Assembly: GCA_030765065.1 (NCBI GenBank)
Contig: CM060990.1
Coordinates: 413,797,198 to 413,861,197, forward strand
Direction: 5' to 3'
DNA length: 64,000 nt
Source: Deroplatys truncata
Taxonomy: Eukaryota > Arthropoda > Insecta > Mantodea > Mantidae
Below are positions 1-10,093 of the stretch, piece by piece. The notes under the pieces are model-generated. The model was not told the DNA's origin. It did not search any database and saw only the letters and a list, made by a program, of their open reading frames with translations. Position 1 is the first letter of the stretch. Every line of letters begins with the position of its first letter. Made by a program: the position numbers and the translations under genes.

Positions 1-407
1 ATTAAAATCTCCCAACAGAAGAAATGGTGTTGGCAGAGCGAACAGGAGAGCTCGAATGTCCGCGGGAGCGAGGGGAGACGATGGAGGTGAATACACAGAC
101 GAAAGAGAAAACAAAAAGCCCGGTAAGTGAAGGCCAACGGCAACAGCTTGCAAGTCGGATGTAAGTGTGATATTTTGAAATGAACGTCGTTACGCACCTA
201 AATCATGACACCACCATGAGCAGCAGTACCCTCCTCCGGTTCAAGGTCGTAGCGAACCGGAGTATATCCTCGGAGATGAAAAAGATCATGAGGGCGAAGC
301 TTGGTCTCCTGCAAACACACGACCATAGGTGAATTGGAACGCAATAAAAATTGCAGTTCCGCCCTATGCGATCGTACACCACGTACATTCGAGGTCAGGA
401 TAGCCAT
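1..407 (-). pseudogene. ORF2 endonuclease N-terminus of copy A (partial)
   Basis: The translation from the ATG at 405-407 gives the start of an AP-type endonuclease: MAILTSNVRG with the catalytic Asn, then CLQETK with the catalytic Glu. These match residues 1-70 of the intact ORF2 at 20453-24142. The conserved WN has become SN. The open frame ends near 198, after which homology continues in another frame towards position 1. The domain would nick target DNA for target-primed reverse transcription, but this copy looks broken. It starts 20 nt after the ORF1 stop, as in the other copies. Confidence 0.85.
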
Positions 408-427
408 GAACAAAAGAAATAAACTTT

Positions 428-1563
428 CTACTTAGAAGATCGGCTTAAAATTACCTTTGGTTTAACCTTTGGGCTCGGGCATTTGGTATGGAGTTGGTCA
501 GACTCCATAGCCTCCTCGAAGGGAGGGCCCACGCGCTCAGAGCCAGAAACCGATTCAAGCGCCATGAATCGGTTCTTGGTGGCGATGGGTGAGGGGGGCC
601 GCTGAGCGCGGCTTGTCCCAGGAGCTTCCTGGGAATGCGACCTCCGAGGAGGTGAAGGTGAACTTTTCTTACCGCGCGCACGCGGAGGGTCCTTCAGAAA
701 ATCTTCCCTACGAAGTTTCTGCTTGGGTTTCTTTTCAGTGGCTTGCGACTTCATTGACTTTGAACCAGGTTTATAGGGCTTGGTAACAGTAGCTTTAATG
801 GACGGCCGGATGGTAGTGGCGGTTAATGAAGCCATGGTCCAGGTCTGAGTTTCGGCATATACTCGTGGTACTGGCGAGGCAACAACAGAACTAAATGTGC
901 CACATCGCAGGAGCGAAGGTTGGCGCGCATGATAACGCCTCCGGGCTTCAGCAAAAGAGAGTTTTTCCTTCACCCGGATCTCCTGGATCACCTTCTCGTC
1001 CAAGCACCGCGGACAGTCGGCAAACGACGATGAATATAAGGTCTCACAGAAATCCATTCGTACCCTGCGGAAATGCTCGTGGGCAGATCGACGCCATCAA
1101 ATGTTAGAAACAGGGTACGAGTGGGTACCAATACGCCATCGCGTTTTGTCTGCACTCGATGAACTGCCGTTACCTTTTGTTCGGAAGGATATTCCACTAG
1201 ATCTTTGTCTGACATACCATCGAAGCTATGGGTGGTGATGACGCCTCGACAGGAATTCAAGGTACGGTGCTTCTCAACACGGATAGGATAACCGTGGAGA
1301 AGCGTGGCGCTCAACAAGGACTTACTTTGTGCCTCGGACTTGCTTTGCACTAACAGCGAACCATTACGAAGACGAGTGCAGGAAAGAACCGGAACAGCAA
1401 TTGAGTCAATTCCCTTCTGGATGATAAAAGGGTTCACCTTCTCGAATGATTGTCCTTCCTCTGTACGGGTAATCACTAAGTAACAACCAGCTGTTGGCGG
1501 TGCTACTTCTGTTACTAGAACTTTTCGGCGCTTGTTGTTAATAATGAGGAAAGGGTGCTCCAT
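428..1563 (-). pseudogene. ORF1 (gag-like) of copy A, zinc knuckles deleted
   Basis: The N-terminal part (about 1050-1563, starting MEHPFLI) and the basic, proline-rich C-terminal part (428-1030) both match the intact ORF1 at 24165-25481. Between them about 150 bp are missing near 1035, exactly the stretch that encodes the three CCHC-type zinc knuckles in other copies. The two halves are now in different frames. ORF1 of I-group LINEs binds the element RNA in the ribonucleoprotein, so loss of the knuckles should abolish or weaken this. In this copy the frame upstream of MEHP is broken, which supports the MEHP methionine as the family's real start. Confidence 0.88.
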
Positions 1564-2199
1564 AGCGAAAAAAAATCCTCCACCATTGCAACCGTCTCCG
1601 ACCTCGGGCTCTGACTTCCCGGGCGTTACCCCGGCTTGGGTGAGTGGCCTATCTATACCTAGCTCACCCCAGGGTCACACCTCCCAGAATATAGACAGAG
1701 GGACCCAATGGCCGTCAGCAGCTCATGCAATGGCCCCCCCCCCGCGGGACTGCAGTTGAACAGCGGATACGAACACAAACCCTACATGACGTCCCCGGGT
1801 GGTGGGGATGACGCCATTACCCACTCACACAGCTGCGCACCTCGTACGCGGGTATCCGTCAGGCTGTGTCCACGGAGGATTAAAAGAAAACGTTAAAAGT
1901 AACTAAAAATGTGTGGGCGTTTCGCACTCAAGGTAGGCCGGCGAAGAAGTAAAAGAGAGACGTGTAAATGAATGGACGTGGGGTGAAATGTGCGGAAATT
2001 GAAGAGAAGTAAGAAACGACGGCGACGGGCGAAATGTAATGATATGCACAGAACGCACGAGAGCCTACCTTGAGTCCACCGGTCACGAGAACGAACCCAC
2101 CTCGACCGGACGGGGATGAAATGATGAAGATGGCGATGAGAGGCTCGGGAACCCCCGGGTACGCCAACACCCGTACTTACATAAGGTGAGCCCCTGAGG
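1564..2199 (-). promoter_or_regulatory. 5' UTR of copy A (probable internal promoter)
   Basis: About 630 bp of GC- and CpG-rich sequence between the ORF1 start and the element 5' end, shared with the other full-length copies. LINEs of this group carry internal promoters in the 5' UTR; promoter activity here is inferred. The sense 5' terminus can fold into two small adjacent hairpins (CCCC-TCA-GGGG, then CTCAC-loop-GTGAG with one changed base in this copy). Confidence 0.7.
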
Positions 2200-2600
2200 G
2201 GGCCCGGGTGGTGGGGATGACGCCATTACCCACTCACCCAGCTGCGCACCAAGTGCGCGGGTATCCGTCAGGCTGTGTCCACGGAGGATTAAAATAAAAG
2301 GTTAAAAGAAACTAAAAGTGTGTGGGCGTTTCGCACTAGGTAGGCCGGCGAAGAAGTAAAAGAGATGTGTAAATGAATGGGCGTGGGGCGAGATGTGCAT
2401 AAATAGAAGAGAAGAAAGAAACGATGGCGAGGGGCGACATGGAATGAAATGCTCAGAACGCACGAGAGCCTACCTTGAGTCCCCCGGTCACGAGAACGAA
2501 CCCACCTCGACCGGACGGGGATGAAGGGATGAAGATGGCGATGAGTGGCTCGGGAACCCTCGGGTACGCCAACACCCGTATTCACATAAGGTGAGATTCT
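2200..2600 (-). mobile_element. Second LINE 5' UTR fragment (copy A2), host of copy A
   Basis: About 390 bp repeat the outer part of the 5' UTR found at about 1795-2199, in the same orientation and directly abutting the 5' end of copy A at a CCCGGG site. The right end reaches the family terminus in altered form (GTGAGATTCTGGGGG on the plus strand), then unique sequence begins. The simplest reading is that copy A inserted into A2's 5' UTR. The result is two head-to-tail promoter-region units. The rest of A2 would lie beyond copy A, outside the window. Confidence 0.8.
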
Positions 2601-2918
2601 GGGGGGGGAGAGTTTTGGATTTATTGTATAGTGTATAAATCTATTGAACTGGCCTATCTGACAAAACTTAGTGTTTCCTAACCAGTTTTCATTACACAAG
2701 TGGACAAATTTTTACTTGTTGTCCGTGGTTCGCATGAAAATATTATTTTCTGACTAAATCGATTGTGCTGGTCACGAAACCGATGCTGGTTTCTCTACAT
2801 GAAGTCAGGTTTTTGCACAATTATCATAATCATCTTTTGTACCTAATGAAATCTGAAAGCAATTACAGGAAGATGAAGACAGACTGGAACAATTAAAATG
2901 CTAAAAAAAGTAACGATA
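2601..2918. other. AT-rich spacer, no gene seen
   Basis: Unique-looking AT-rich sequence between the LINE cluster and the mariner element. No coding frame or RNA gene was recognised. Confidence 0.5.
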
Positions 2919-4152
2919 TATGAGGGTAAGTCAATAAAGAGAGAGTTATTTTTTAATGCGCACAACAAAAGCACATTGCGTAAACAATTTTGCACGAATT
3001 TTGCTTCCTACAGAGGAAATGGAGGTGGTACTTGAAGAACAATATGCTGCATTCAAGTTTTGCATTCGTTTGCAGAAATCCGGTATGGAACTTTACAGAA
3101 TGTTGCAGGAGGCATATGGTGATGATGTTCTGCCACAGTCCACAGCACTTCGATGGTTCAAGGAATTTAAGGAGGGCCATGTTTCAATAACAAAGCATGG
3201 TGGGCCAGGTGCTTCAGCAACAGCAATAAACGAAACCATGATTAACACAGCTGGCATCATTGTTTGTGAAGACCAATGAATAACAATTGACAGACTTGCA
3301 GACATGTTACAGTTTCCCCATGGCAGCGTTTTTTCAATTCTGCATAATCACTTATACATGAGACGTGTTTGTGCGAGGTGGGTGCCAAGATTATTGACTC
3401 CTGAACAGAAGTTGATGTGCGTGAAGGTGTGTATGGAACTATAACGTCTAGTTGAGATCCATGAGGATGTATATCTGAATTCCATCATTACAGGTGATGA
3501 AAACTGGCTTCACCATTACGACCCGGAAGGGAAACAGGCCTCCTCAGTATTAAAATCACCTGATTCTCGGACGTCAAAGAAAGCGAAGGTTTTTCGGTCA
3601 GAAAGAAAAGTGATGGTCATTTCGTTCTTCGACTGCCATGGAATGGCGTACCAACATCCAGTCCCTTCTAATAAGACGGTTAATGGCGTGTATTATGAGT
3701 CTGTTTTGGATGTCCTTGCTAAACACACCCAACGAAAATGACCAGAACTGCATCCTTCTGGTTGGGGCCTGCACCATGACAATGCCTGCCCTCATGTGTG
3801 CAACATTGTTACCCAGTATTTGGTCCACAGAAACATTGAATGTGTTCTCCATCCTCCATACTCTCCAGACTTGGCCCCCTGCGACTTTGTCTCTTTTCCT
3901 GTCTGAAAAAGGAACTAAGGGGGAAGCGTTTTACTACTTCGGAGGCCGTCATGAAGAAGGCTGAGGCGGTTATAAAGAAGATGTCAAAAGATGGCTTCCA
4001 GCATGTGTTCCAGGACTGGCAGAAGCATTGGGAAAAGTGTGTTCAACTCAACAGAGAATACTTTGAAAATGTCCACACCAATCTGGACCAAGACTAGTGT
4101 ATTTTGTGTGTAAAAACAAACCGTTCTCAGTCTTTATTGACTCGCCCTCATA
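2919..4152 (+). mobile_element. mariner-family DNA transposon, inactive
   Basis: Terminal inverted repeats of about 24 bp lie at about 2917-2940 (TATATGAGGGTAAGTCAATA) and 4131-4154 (the complement, with CGCC where the left end would predict TACC), flanked by TA. The length of about 1.23 kb and the encoded DD34D transposase are typical of mariner. The ends look almost intact although the gene is dead, so the element could in principle be moved only by a transposase supplied elsewhere. The start of the inverted repeats, GAGGG, recalls the mori-type mariners; the subfamily is not certain. Confidence 0.93.
2956..4097 (+). pseudogene. mariner transposase pseudogene (DD34D)
   Basis: The first frame (2956-3279) encodes the N-terminal helix-turn-helix region (FCIRLQKSGMELYRM ... 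TALRWFKEFKEGHVSI). The same frame continues through stops at 3277, 3442, 3739 and 3904 and contains the catalytic triad: Asp at 3496-3498 (TGDENW), Asp at 3778-3780 (HHDNACPH) and Asp at 3883-3885 (APCDF). There are 34 residues between the second and third Asp, the mariner signature. Near 3900 the frame shifts, and the C-terminus (WEKCVQLNREYFE) ends at 4097. The first in-family methionine is probably at about 3019. Four stops and a frameshift make it non-functional, although all three catalytic residues survive. Confidence 0.93.
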
Positions 4153-4189
4153 TATATTAAAAGAAGCAAAATATGGTGATATGGAAACT

Positions 4190-5830
4190 TACCAGGCAGA
4201 GGTATTACTTCCGTTGATGTTTGGCCATGAATGAACCTTTATACCTTTCCTTTTGTGTGTCACTTATCTTTCACATGTGATACACCAGCAGTAATCAGGC
4301 ATCATGTTTATCCCCAAACTACCTTGATAACGATTTTCCAGAGTTTTAAGTTCCTTACGGAACCATTCACCATGTTCCTCAGATGTGTAGGTGAAGTTGT
4401 CCTGAAAATTGCCTAGGTGTGACTTTAGATAATGTAGTTATAGGCTCACCTTGTATCATGAGTCATTAAACTTCTGTGGTATATCTTCTACTACTTCCTT
4501 GTAATGAGGCTGCTTATTCTGGCCAAAGAAATTATGCACATCATTTTTTAATTTTCACCAAGCTTGTTGCTCTATTTCATCATTGTACATTCAAAGTGTT
4601 CATCAGACATCAGCTTACATATATCCGATCCAACAAATATCCCTTCCTTCTACTTTACAGTGCATAGATTTGGGAATCAGCTACACAGGTATTGGAAACA
4701 GTTTCCTGTTTTGTCCAATGCTTTCACATGCTGCTTCATCAGTCCTAATTTTATGTGCAGTGCAGGCAAGAAAATGTTATGTGGATCAACCAAATGCTCC
4801 ATTTACAATGTTCTTCAATCCCGCTTGCAGGTTTTCCTTCTTAGGCCATTTTTTATACTCCAATGCTTATGATATGCTCTACTGCCCCATTTATGCATAT
4901 GGAAAGGCATCTTAGTGTACCCTGTTTGCTGGCAGAGAATGCTGATCCTGTAAAGCCACCACATAGAAGCCACTGGTATTCTTCATATTTGACATTCTAA
5001 AGGAGTACTTTCATGGTACTGTACATCTCTTTTAAATGTACTGAATATGCAATTGGAATTTATGCTAGCTCATTTCTAATATGTAGTAAATAAGGCTTTC
5101 AAACTTCACTTTGAAGAATCTATAAATAACCTCCTATGCTAACTGTCATACTTTAGAGCTCCTATTTTTGTCAACAGAACAGTGGTGTCTTTGCAGAACA
5201 TTATTAAACCCTCTTCAACAAAAAAGTCTCTAAAAGTCCTTGTCACTATTTCTGTACACTGAATATAATGTATCGTGTGCAAGTAAATTTTTTTCACTCA
5301 GGCGTGATCCCAGAAGTTGTGCTGTGTCTTTTGAGAGTCCCAAGTCTCTCACCAAATTATTAAATTCAGTTTCAGGAAGAGGGTTAGTACCAGTACTAGC
5401 CTTGGAATAGTCACTACCTTCATTACTTACCCCTGCTTCAGGGACTTAAAATGTATACACTGATGTTGGTGTAGAGGGAATCAGGAGCCCTGGACCATCA
5501 GGACAAATCTAATTGCCAAAATCTAAGTTCAGATACATGATTTTGTTAACATTTCTTTTGTTGAATCCCCAACTTTTATCATACAGAAGTTACAATCATC
5601 CACATGGTTCTTGTGCTAACACCATACAATGGGAATAGCAAAATTCAAACACATCTTTTTACCTTCATTCCACTTCCTTAATTGCTCCACGCATGTATGA
5701 CACACAATGTATGGAGCAAATGAACCTCTCTTGATCTCCAAGCTTGATGCCAAACTAAGCAAAATATGTTTTCTGAACAAATTCCGATACTTGTCGGCAT
5801 CTTTTACTTATCAATAAGTTCCATATATGT
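4190..5830 (-). pseudogene. Decayed gene of a repeat-associated uncharacterised protein family
   Basis: The minus strand, read from about 5830 down to 4190 with many frame changes, gives a colinear series of blocks: VQKTYFA, KLGDQER, HTCVEQLRKWNEGKK, NHVDDCNFCM, RDLGLSKDTAQLLGSRLSEK, WRLFIDSSK-like, KYEEYQWLLCGG, WPKKENL, LPALHIKLGLMKQHVKALDK, NDVHNFFGQNK, SEEHGEWFRKELKTLENRYQ, NMMPDYCWC. I recognise these from a protein family annotated as 'uncharacterized' in very many copies across arthropod genomes, presumably transposon-borne. The function is unknown to me. The cysteine pairs near the start hint at a metal-binding segment. Stops and shifts throughout show long inactivity. The family call rests on memory, not on a search. 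Confidence 0.7.
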
Positions 5831-6589
5831 AACAAAATATATCAGGGCTACTCACACACTGTCTTCCTGACATTTTCAACACCACTCCAATGAACTAACA
5901 CTACTGACAAATACTTGCATAAACATCTTTCTCTAGCCCTTACACTGAGTAAACTGTTAATTTTTGTGGCAATAACAGGAAGTCAGCATTCAAGGGTATT
6001 CTCCCCCTCCTTCCCCATCCTACACACACAAGCAATGTTGCCACATTTAGAAATTATGCTACATAATATATTTCACAGCCAGTTGCACATAGTAAACAGC
6101 CTGTAGTAGGTTGGGAGGAGGGGTAGGTGTGTAGAGAAAACTGAGGGTGATGGGAAAAAAGTGATATCATTTTCATGTTCAGGGATGCCAAATTAGTAAA
6201 TAACACTACTTACTTTCCAAACCCCAGTACTCATGTTGACCTGTGTTATTGTTTATTGGCTATTTTTCCCCATTTTTTATCACATCTCTTATGTAATATT
6301 TGCCTAATTTCACATTCCCACAATAGGTGAGTAACAGTTTGTATGCTTTTATTAAATTAACAGTTTGGATTTTCTAATACTTTAAACCTATGGAAGTATT
6401 GTTTTCTATGCCCTGCCTGTTAGAAATGTAACAATGTACCACTTCAGTTTAGATTAACTGGAAGTCCACCATTCACATTTGGGAAAAATGCTTCTCTCGC
6501 TACACAGTTATTTGTTGATTCCTATTCATTCTTCCATTCCTGAACACTTTTATCCACTACACTTTAAAGCATTTTCTTGTATACTTCTT
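5831..6589. other. AT-rich sequence, no gene seen
   Basis: Unique-looking AT-rich DNA with only short chance open frames. If the candidate exons at 9.4-10.1 kb belong to a real gene, this could be intron or downstream flank. Confidence 0.4.
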
Positions 6590-7110
6590 CAATGTCACTG
6601 TTGCTTGATGCAATCTGCCAACTCGTTACTAATGATTCCCATGTTAGCCTTGAGCCAGAAGAAGTGATTTGTCTGGTTTTCCATTAGCTTACTCGTTTTA
6701 TTTTCTATGATGTTCCAATAAGTATCTGGTTTTGGCAATGATAGCATTGTGATTTTATTATGCATCTTGATTATTGCAGAATTTTCATTGTCTGGTAAAC
6801 ATTTCAAGTCTGAAAGCTTGACAATGGCTTTAGTATAGAGATTTCCTCAGCTTGGTTTTTGGAGCACCTCATATTAAGTTTGTTCTGTAGCAGGTGACCA
6901 AGCTGGTTATATGCCATTATAGTGATTCGTGATTCAACACCACTGTCACTTTTGACTTATGCTGCCATCTTTATATGTCTTCACATTATATGATTTGTTT
7001 TCTTCTGTGCCTTCAATCTGTATAACTTCAGTGGGATGAGTCCATGTTCTGTAGTCCTTTGGATATCTAGCTGTAATTTTAAATCTTATTCTCCCCAGAT
7101 ATAGGAATTG
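6590..7110 (-). pseudogene. Old LINE RNase H domain remnant
   Basis: The minus strand from about 7100 downward gives degenerate but ordered RNase H features: HGLIPLK-like linker, a TDGS-like segment, SGVESRITIMAYN, RCSKNQAEEISILKA (the Glu-containing helix), KCLPDNE, MHNKITMLS, then FFWLKANMGIISNELADC. The last matches the VKAHVGI-GNELAD block that precedes the final catalytic Asp in LINE RNases H. Two or more frame changes are needed. It is a different and much older family from the I-group LINE filling the rest of the window. It is non-functional. Confidence 0.65.
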
Positions 7111-8289
7111 TGAACTACCTTAAGTTAAATGATCATCGAGGTCAGGCCAGTCAGTATGCAGAGAGCTTTATAGGATGTATTTCTGAAAGTTTTAGTCACC
7201 TTTTAGGTGATGAGTCTATGTACTCATACAAGTTTCATTTCAATGTTGCCTTGCTTGCTGATTCAAACAATAAGGTGCTTCATATGACAAGATTAGGAGC
7301 ACTGCGCCATCATAAATTACTTTCAGTATGTCATATTTCAATTCCCAGAAAACTTTTGCTGACTTAGATAAAGCAAAAATTAACTTGGAGCATTTTCATG
7401 TTATATTTATATGGCTTTTAAAATTGGTAGGTTAGGTTAGGTAGGTAGCTTGGTTGGTAACAAAGGATAAAATTTTGTAAAAGAACTTTTAACTCTAAAA
7501 TTCTGAAACTGAGAGAAAAAATTGCACACTTGAGTAGATTCCATGCCACCCATAATTTGTTCATGGAATCTGTGAAGTGGTATTGAGACAAAGCTTCTGC
7601 TAGGGATGGTCTCAGATGGTTGGTGAATTGAGGGGTTACATACCTAAGTAATGGAATGGAAGAGAAGATAGAGAAGGTTGTAGTTTATACGGTTGGATTT
7701 CAGGCAGGAAGTATGAAAAACCAAAAGTAATATTCACTATTGCAATTAGGGAAGATAATTCTGAATATCTATGAGAATGTATTTGCATATGTTGAAAAGA
7801 GTTTGGATATGGAATAAGGAATTAGCACTTTTAATTTTAAGTTGGCATAAACATCCTGTAGAAAATATCAAAGACTTAAAGCAGATAGAAAGAAGTACCT
7901 GAACCAAAGTACTATTTGGTATTAGTGCACTTAAATTGGAAGCCATCTTCTCCCATTAGTGCAGTAAGCACAAGTAATGTCTGCCAGAGGTACCCATGCA
8001 AATCCTGATTTCAATTTCTTTCATATTGTTGCTTCCACCCCCCTTTGTGTAAGATACTGCAGAATTTTATTTAAAAAAAGTTTTAATTATTCTCTCTAAG
8101 TGTCCTCAGGCAGCATTTGCCTTTAATGGCCCTGCTGATCTACCTTACTTGCAGCATCTCTGTTGTTTCTTTCTTGTTTTTATTTAAATGACACACCCAA
8201 ATATTCAAAATGTTGTACAGCATGCAATTTCATAATCATTTTTACGAAGTTTAACCAGTGCCTTAGTGGAAAATGAAAAATATTCAACA
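7111..8289. other. AT-rich sequence with a doubtful reverse-transcriptase trace
   Basis: No convincing gene. On the plus strand at about 7680-7960, fragments such as TVGFQAGSMKN followed by IFTIAI and FAYVEK weakly resemble the GFR-GRST...FTLRQ...FIDLEKAF order of a LINE reverse transcriptase, with several shifts. I would not rely on it. Confidence 0.3.
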
Positions 8290-8860
8290 TTTATTCTTAA
8301 TCACTCTTCTGCAGTTTTATATAAAAAAGCTTAGCAGAACATGTTTCAATAAATGTTGTTTCCATCATCATCCTAGGCTCACTGCTACAGTTCCTGTTGT
8401 GTAATGTAGATGGAGTTTCCTAGCTGGATGTACTGTGTGATGAGATCATTTTCATATCGGACATCAAAATTTAACAAAGGATGTTTATTTTTATCTATAA
8501 ATAGTTTTTCTTAAAATATTTCAATTTTGATTTCCAATAGCATTTAAAAGCTTAGTTTTTTCCTTCTAATGATCTCTCCTGCAGTGCCCTCAGACTATCA
8601 GTTGAAGCAAAACCTAAGCTTTAAAAGCACTTTGAGAACCAATTGAATTCTTTTTTGAAAAAAAAAATACTACTTATATACAAAAAATAAACACACTTTG
8701 TTAAATCTTGATACCCTGCTTGAAAATGATTTCATCACACAGTATGTCCATGCAGGAAATACATTTTGCATGTAGTGAGTCTAGCCCGATGATGTAGAAA
8801 ACAGACTATAAAACCTGTTCCAGCAAGTTCTTGATATAGAAATTAAGGCAGAGTAATTGA
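8290..8860. repeat. Long imperfect inverted repeat (about 270-bp arms)
   Basis: The left arm (about 8290-8565) and the reverse complement of the right arm (about 8598-8860) align over almost their whole length. Matching blocks include GAACATGTTTCAATAAA against GAACAGGTTTTATAG, TACTGTGTGATGAGATCATT against TACTGTGTGATGAAATCATT, and TTTAACAAAGGATGTTTATT against TTTAACAAAGTGTGTTTATT. The loop is only about 30 bp. No open frame is present. It could be a foldback or MITE-like element, or two inverted copies of one repeat. A transcript crossing it would form a long imperfect hairpin. Confidence 0.75.
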
Positions 8861-9376
8861 AAATTAGTTTTAAGTACATAATGCATCAAAAACTTTTAGT
8901 GTATCTTCCTGAAAAATAAAAATGTTGGTACATTACTTTTTTTTCCTTTCTTTCTTTTATTGGTTGCCAAGTGCAAAAAAAAAATAATTTAGCGCACGAG
9001 TGAATGAAAATGTGTCAGAAACTATATTCTGTGAAATCTGTATCAAGGTATAATGGTGTGTAAACTATTAGAGTCAGGGATTGTCTTGTACACTTATGAT
9101 GAGTTTTGTTTTCAGGTACTTCAGTAATTGTGTCTATATTTTAAACATGTTTTACTTTGAACTACATCTCTCTGATGCATTACATCTTTAGTAGTTGCCA
9201 TTATTCAGTTTCACATCCATAAGACTTAATCTGTGATTAGGTTGACAGTTTGATATAATCTGTGAAAATCACCTTTAGAAACATTAGGAAAATAAATTAT
9301 TTTAAAAAATATTGTCTTAGAATTATAGTTTGAGAAATTAATGACATTTAGATTGGCAAACTATGAACAGACTTAC
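8861..9376. other. AT-rich sequence, probable intron
   Basis: No gene seen. It lies directly downstream, on the minus strand, of the candidate exon at 9377-9537, whose splice donor opens into it. Confidence 0.4.
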
Positions 9377-9537
9377 CCCTAATAACTTGAATATGTGGAT
9401 GTGAGCCCAAGGAAAGAGACCATAAGTAGCGCTCAACCAGATCTAGGTCATAATCTGCATCAAGCTTTAGTGTTTTCATTGCCGCTTCATGAGATGCTAA
9501 AGTCTGTGTAGCTCCAATTAGATCATATAACTGTGTC
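9377..9537 (-). CDS. Candidate internal exon of an unidentified host gene
   Basis: The minus strand shows a splice acceptor (TTTCTAG ending at 9538), 161 nt with one fully open frame of 53 codons, and a strong donor (GTAAGT starting at 9376). The peptide begins TQLYDLIGATQTLASHEAAM and includes LDADYDLDLVERYLWSLSLG and SHPHIQVIRG. It has an ordinary amino acid mix and is clearly less AT-rich than its surroundings. The exon enters after two bases of a codon and leaves after one base. I do not recognise the protein. It looks helical, but no domain can be named. It is the best evidence in the window for a cellular gene rather than a mobile element. Confidence 0.6.
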
Positions 9538-10024
9538 CTAGAAATTAAGATGTCTCAAAATAATTTCACACACATGAAAAGTAAAAAATAAACATTAGCA
9601 ACGTTGTACATATGCTTAATTAAAGATTATATTTCTGCTTGGAGAAATATCAAAAACATGAATACAACCTTGAAACATCCAGAATTTATTGCACAAACTC
9701 AAAACATGTCTTCACTGAAGTGAGCTATTATGAAATGTTACACATGTCTAAGAGTTTTACTGAAATACCTATTTTAATTTTATATGAATTGTGATATTCA
9801 TAAAACTGCACCATGTTTTTGGTTTAATGCTTCATACATATTCATCCATGACATTAAATGTATACTTCAAAGATAGCATATGGTATGTTCACAAGCATAA
9901 ACCATTAATATGGGAACTTTATACTGCATAAAAGGCTATCTCTAGCTACATTTTGCATAGTCACAATTTCAGAATTATGGGTACTTTATTAACACTACCC
10001 AAAGAATGAAAACATCAAGGTAAC

Positions 10025-10093
10025 ATGCATGCCAGAATCTCTGTTGTTACATTGTGTTGTCTGAGCAGCAGAAGTTCTCTTGCCTGTTGGTGT
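10025..10093 (-). CDS. Candidate upstream exon of the same host gene
   Basis: On the minus strand a good acceptor (TTTTGATTTCAG ending at 10094) is followed by an open frame reading HQQARELLLLRQHNVTTEIL and then AC, an amphipathic-looking helix. If the donor is the GTTACC at 10024, the exon ends with two bases of a codon, exactly the phase required by the exon at 9377-9537; the join then reads ACM-TQLYDLIG. That donor is weak, so the boundary is uncertain. The function is unknown. Confidence 0.4.

Larger units (their letters stand above)
1..2199 (-). mobile_element. I-group LINE copy A, 5' half (continues left of window)
   Basis: This is the 5' half of an I-group LINE read on the minus strand: 5' UTR (1564-2199), ORF1 (428-1563) and the first part of ORF2 (1-407). 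The 5' end shows the family terminus, CCCCTCAGGGGCTCACC in sense orientation. The right flank is a second 5' UTR of the same family, so copy A sits inside another copy (A2). ORF1 has lost its zinc knuckles and the ORF2 start region carries frame damage, so this copy is not autonomous. The 3' half lies outside the window. Confidence 0.9.

Noticed and set aside
7428-7450. TTAGG-like units resembling insect telomere repeat
   Set aside because: Only two or three imperfect units; too short to be a telomere relic.
7680-7960. Reverse-transcriptase-like trace on the plus strand
   Set aside because: Similarity is limited to a few residues and needs several frameshifts; kept only as a remark.
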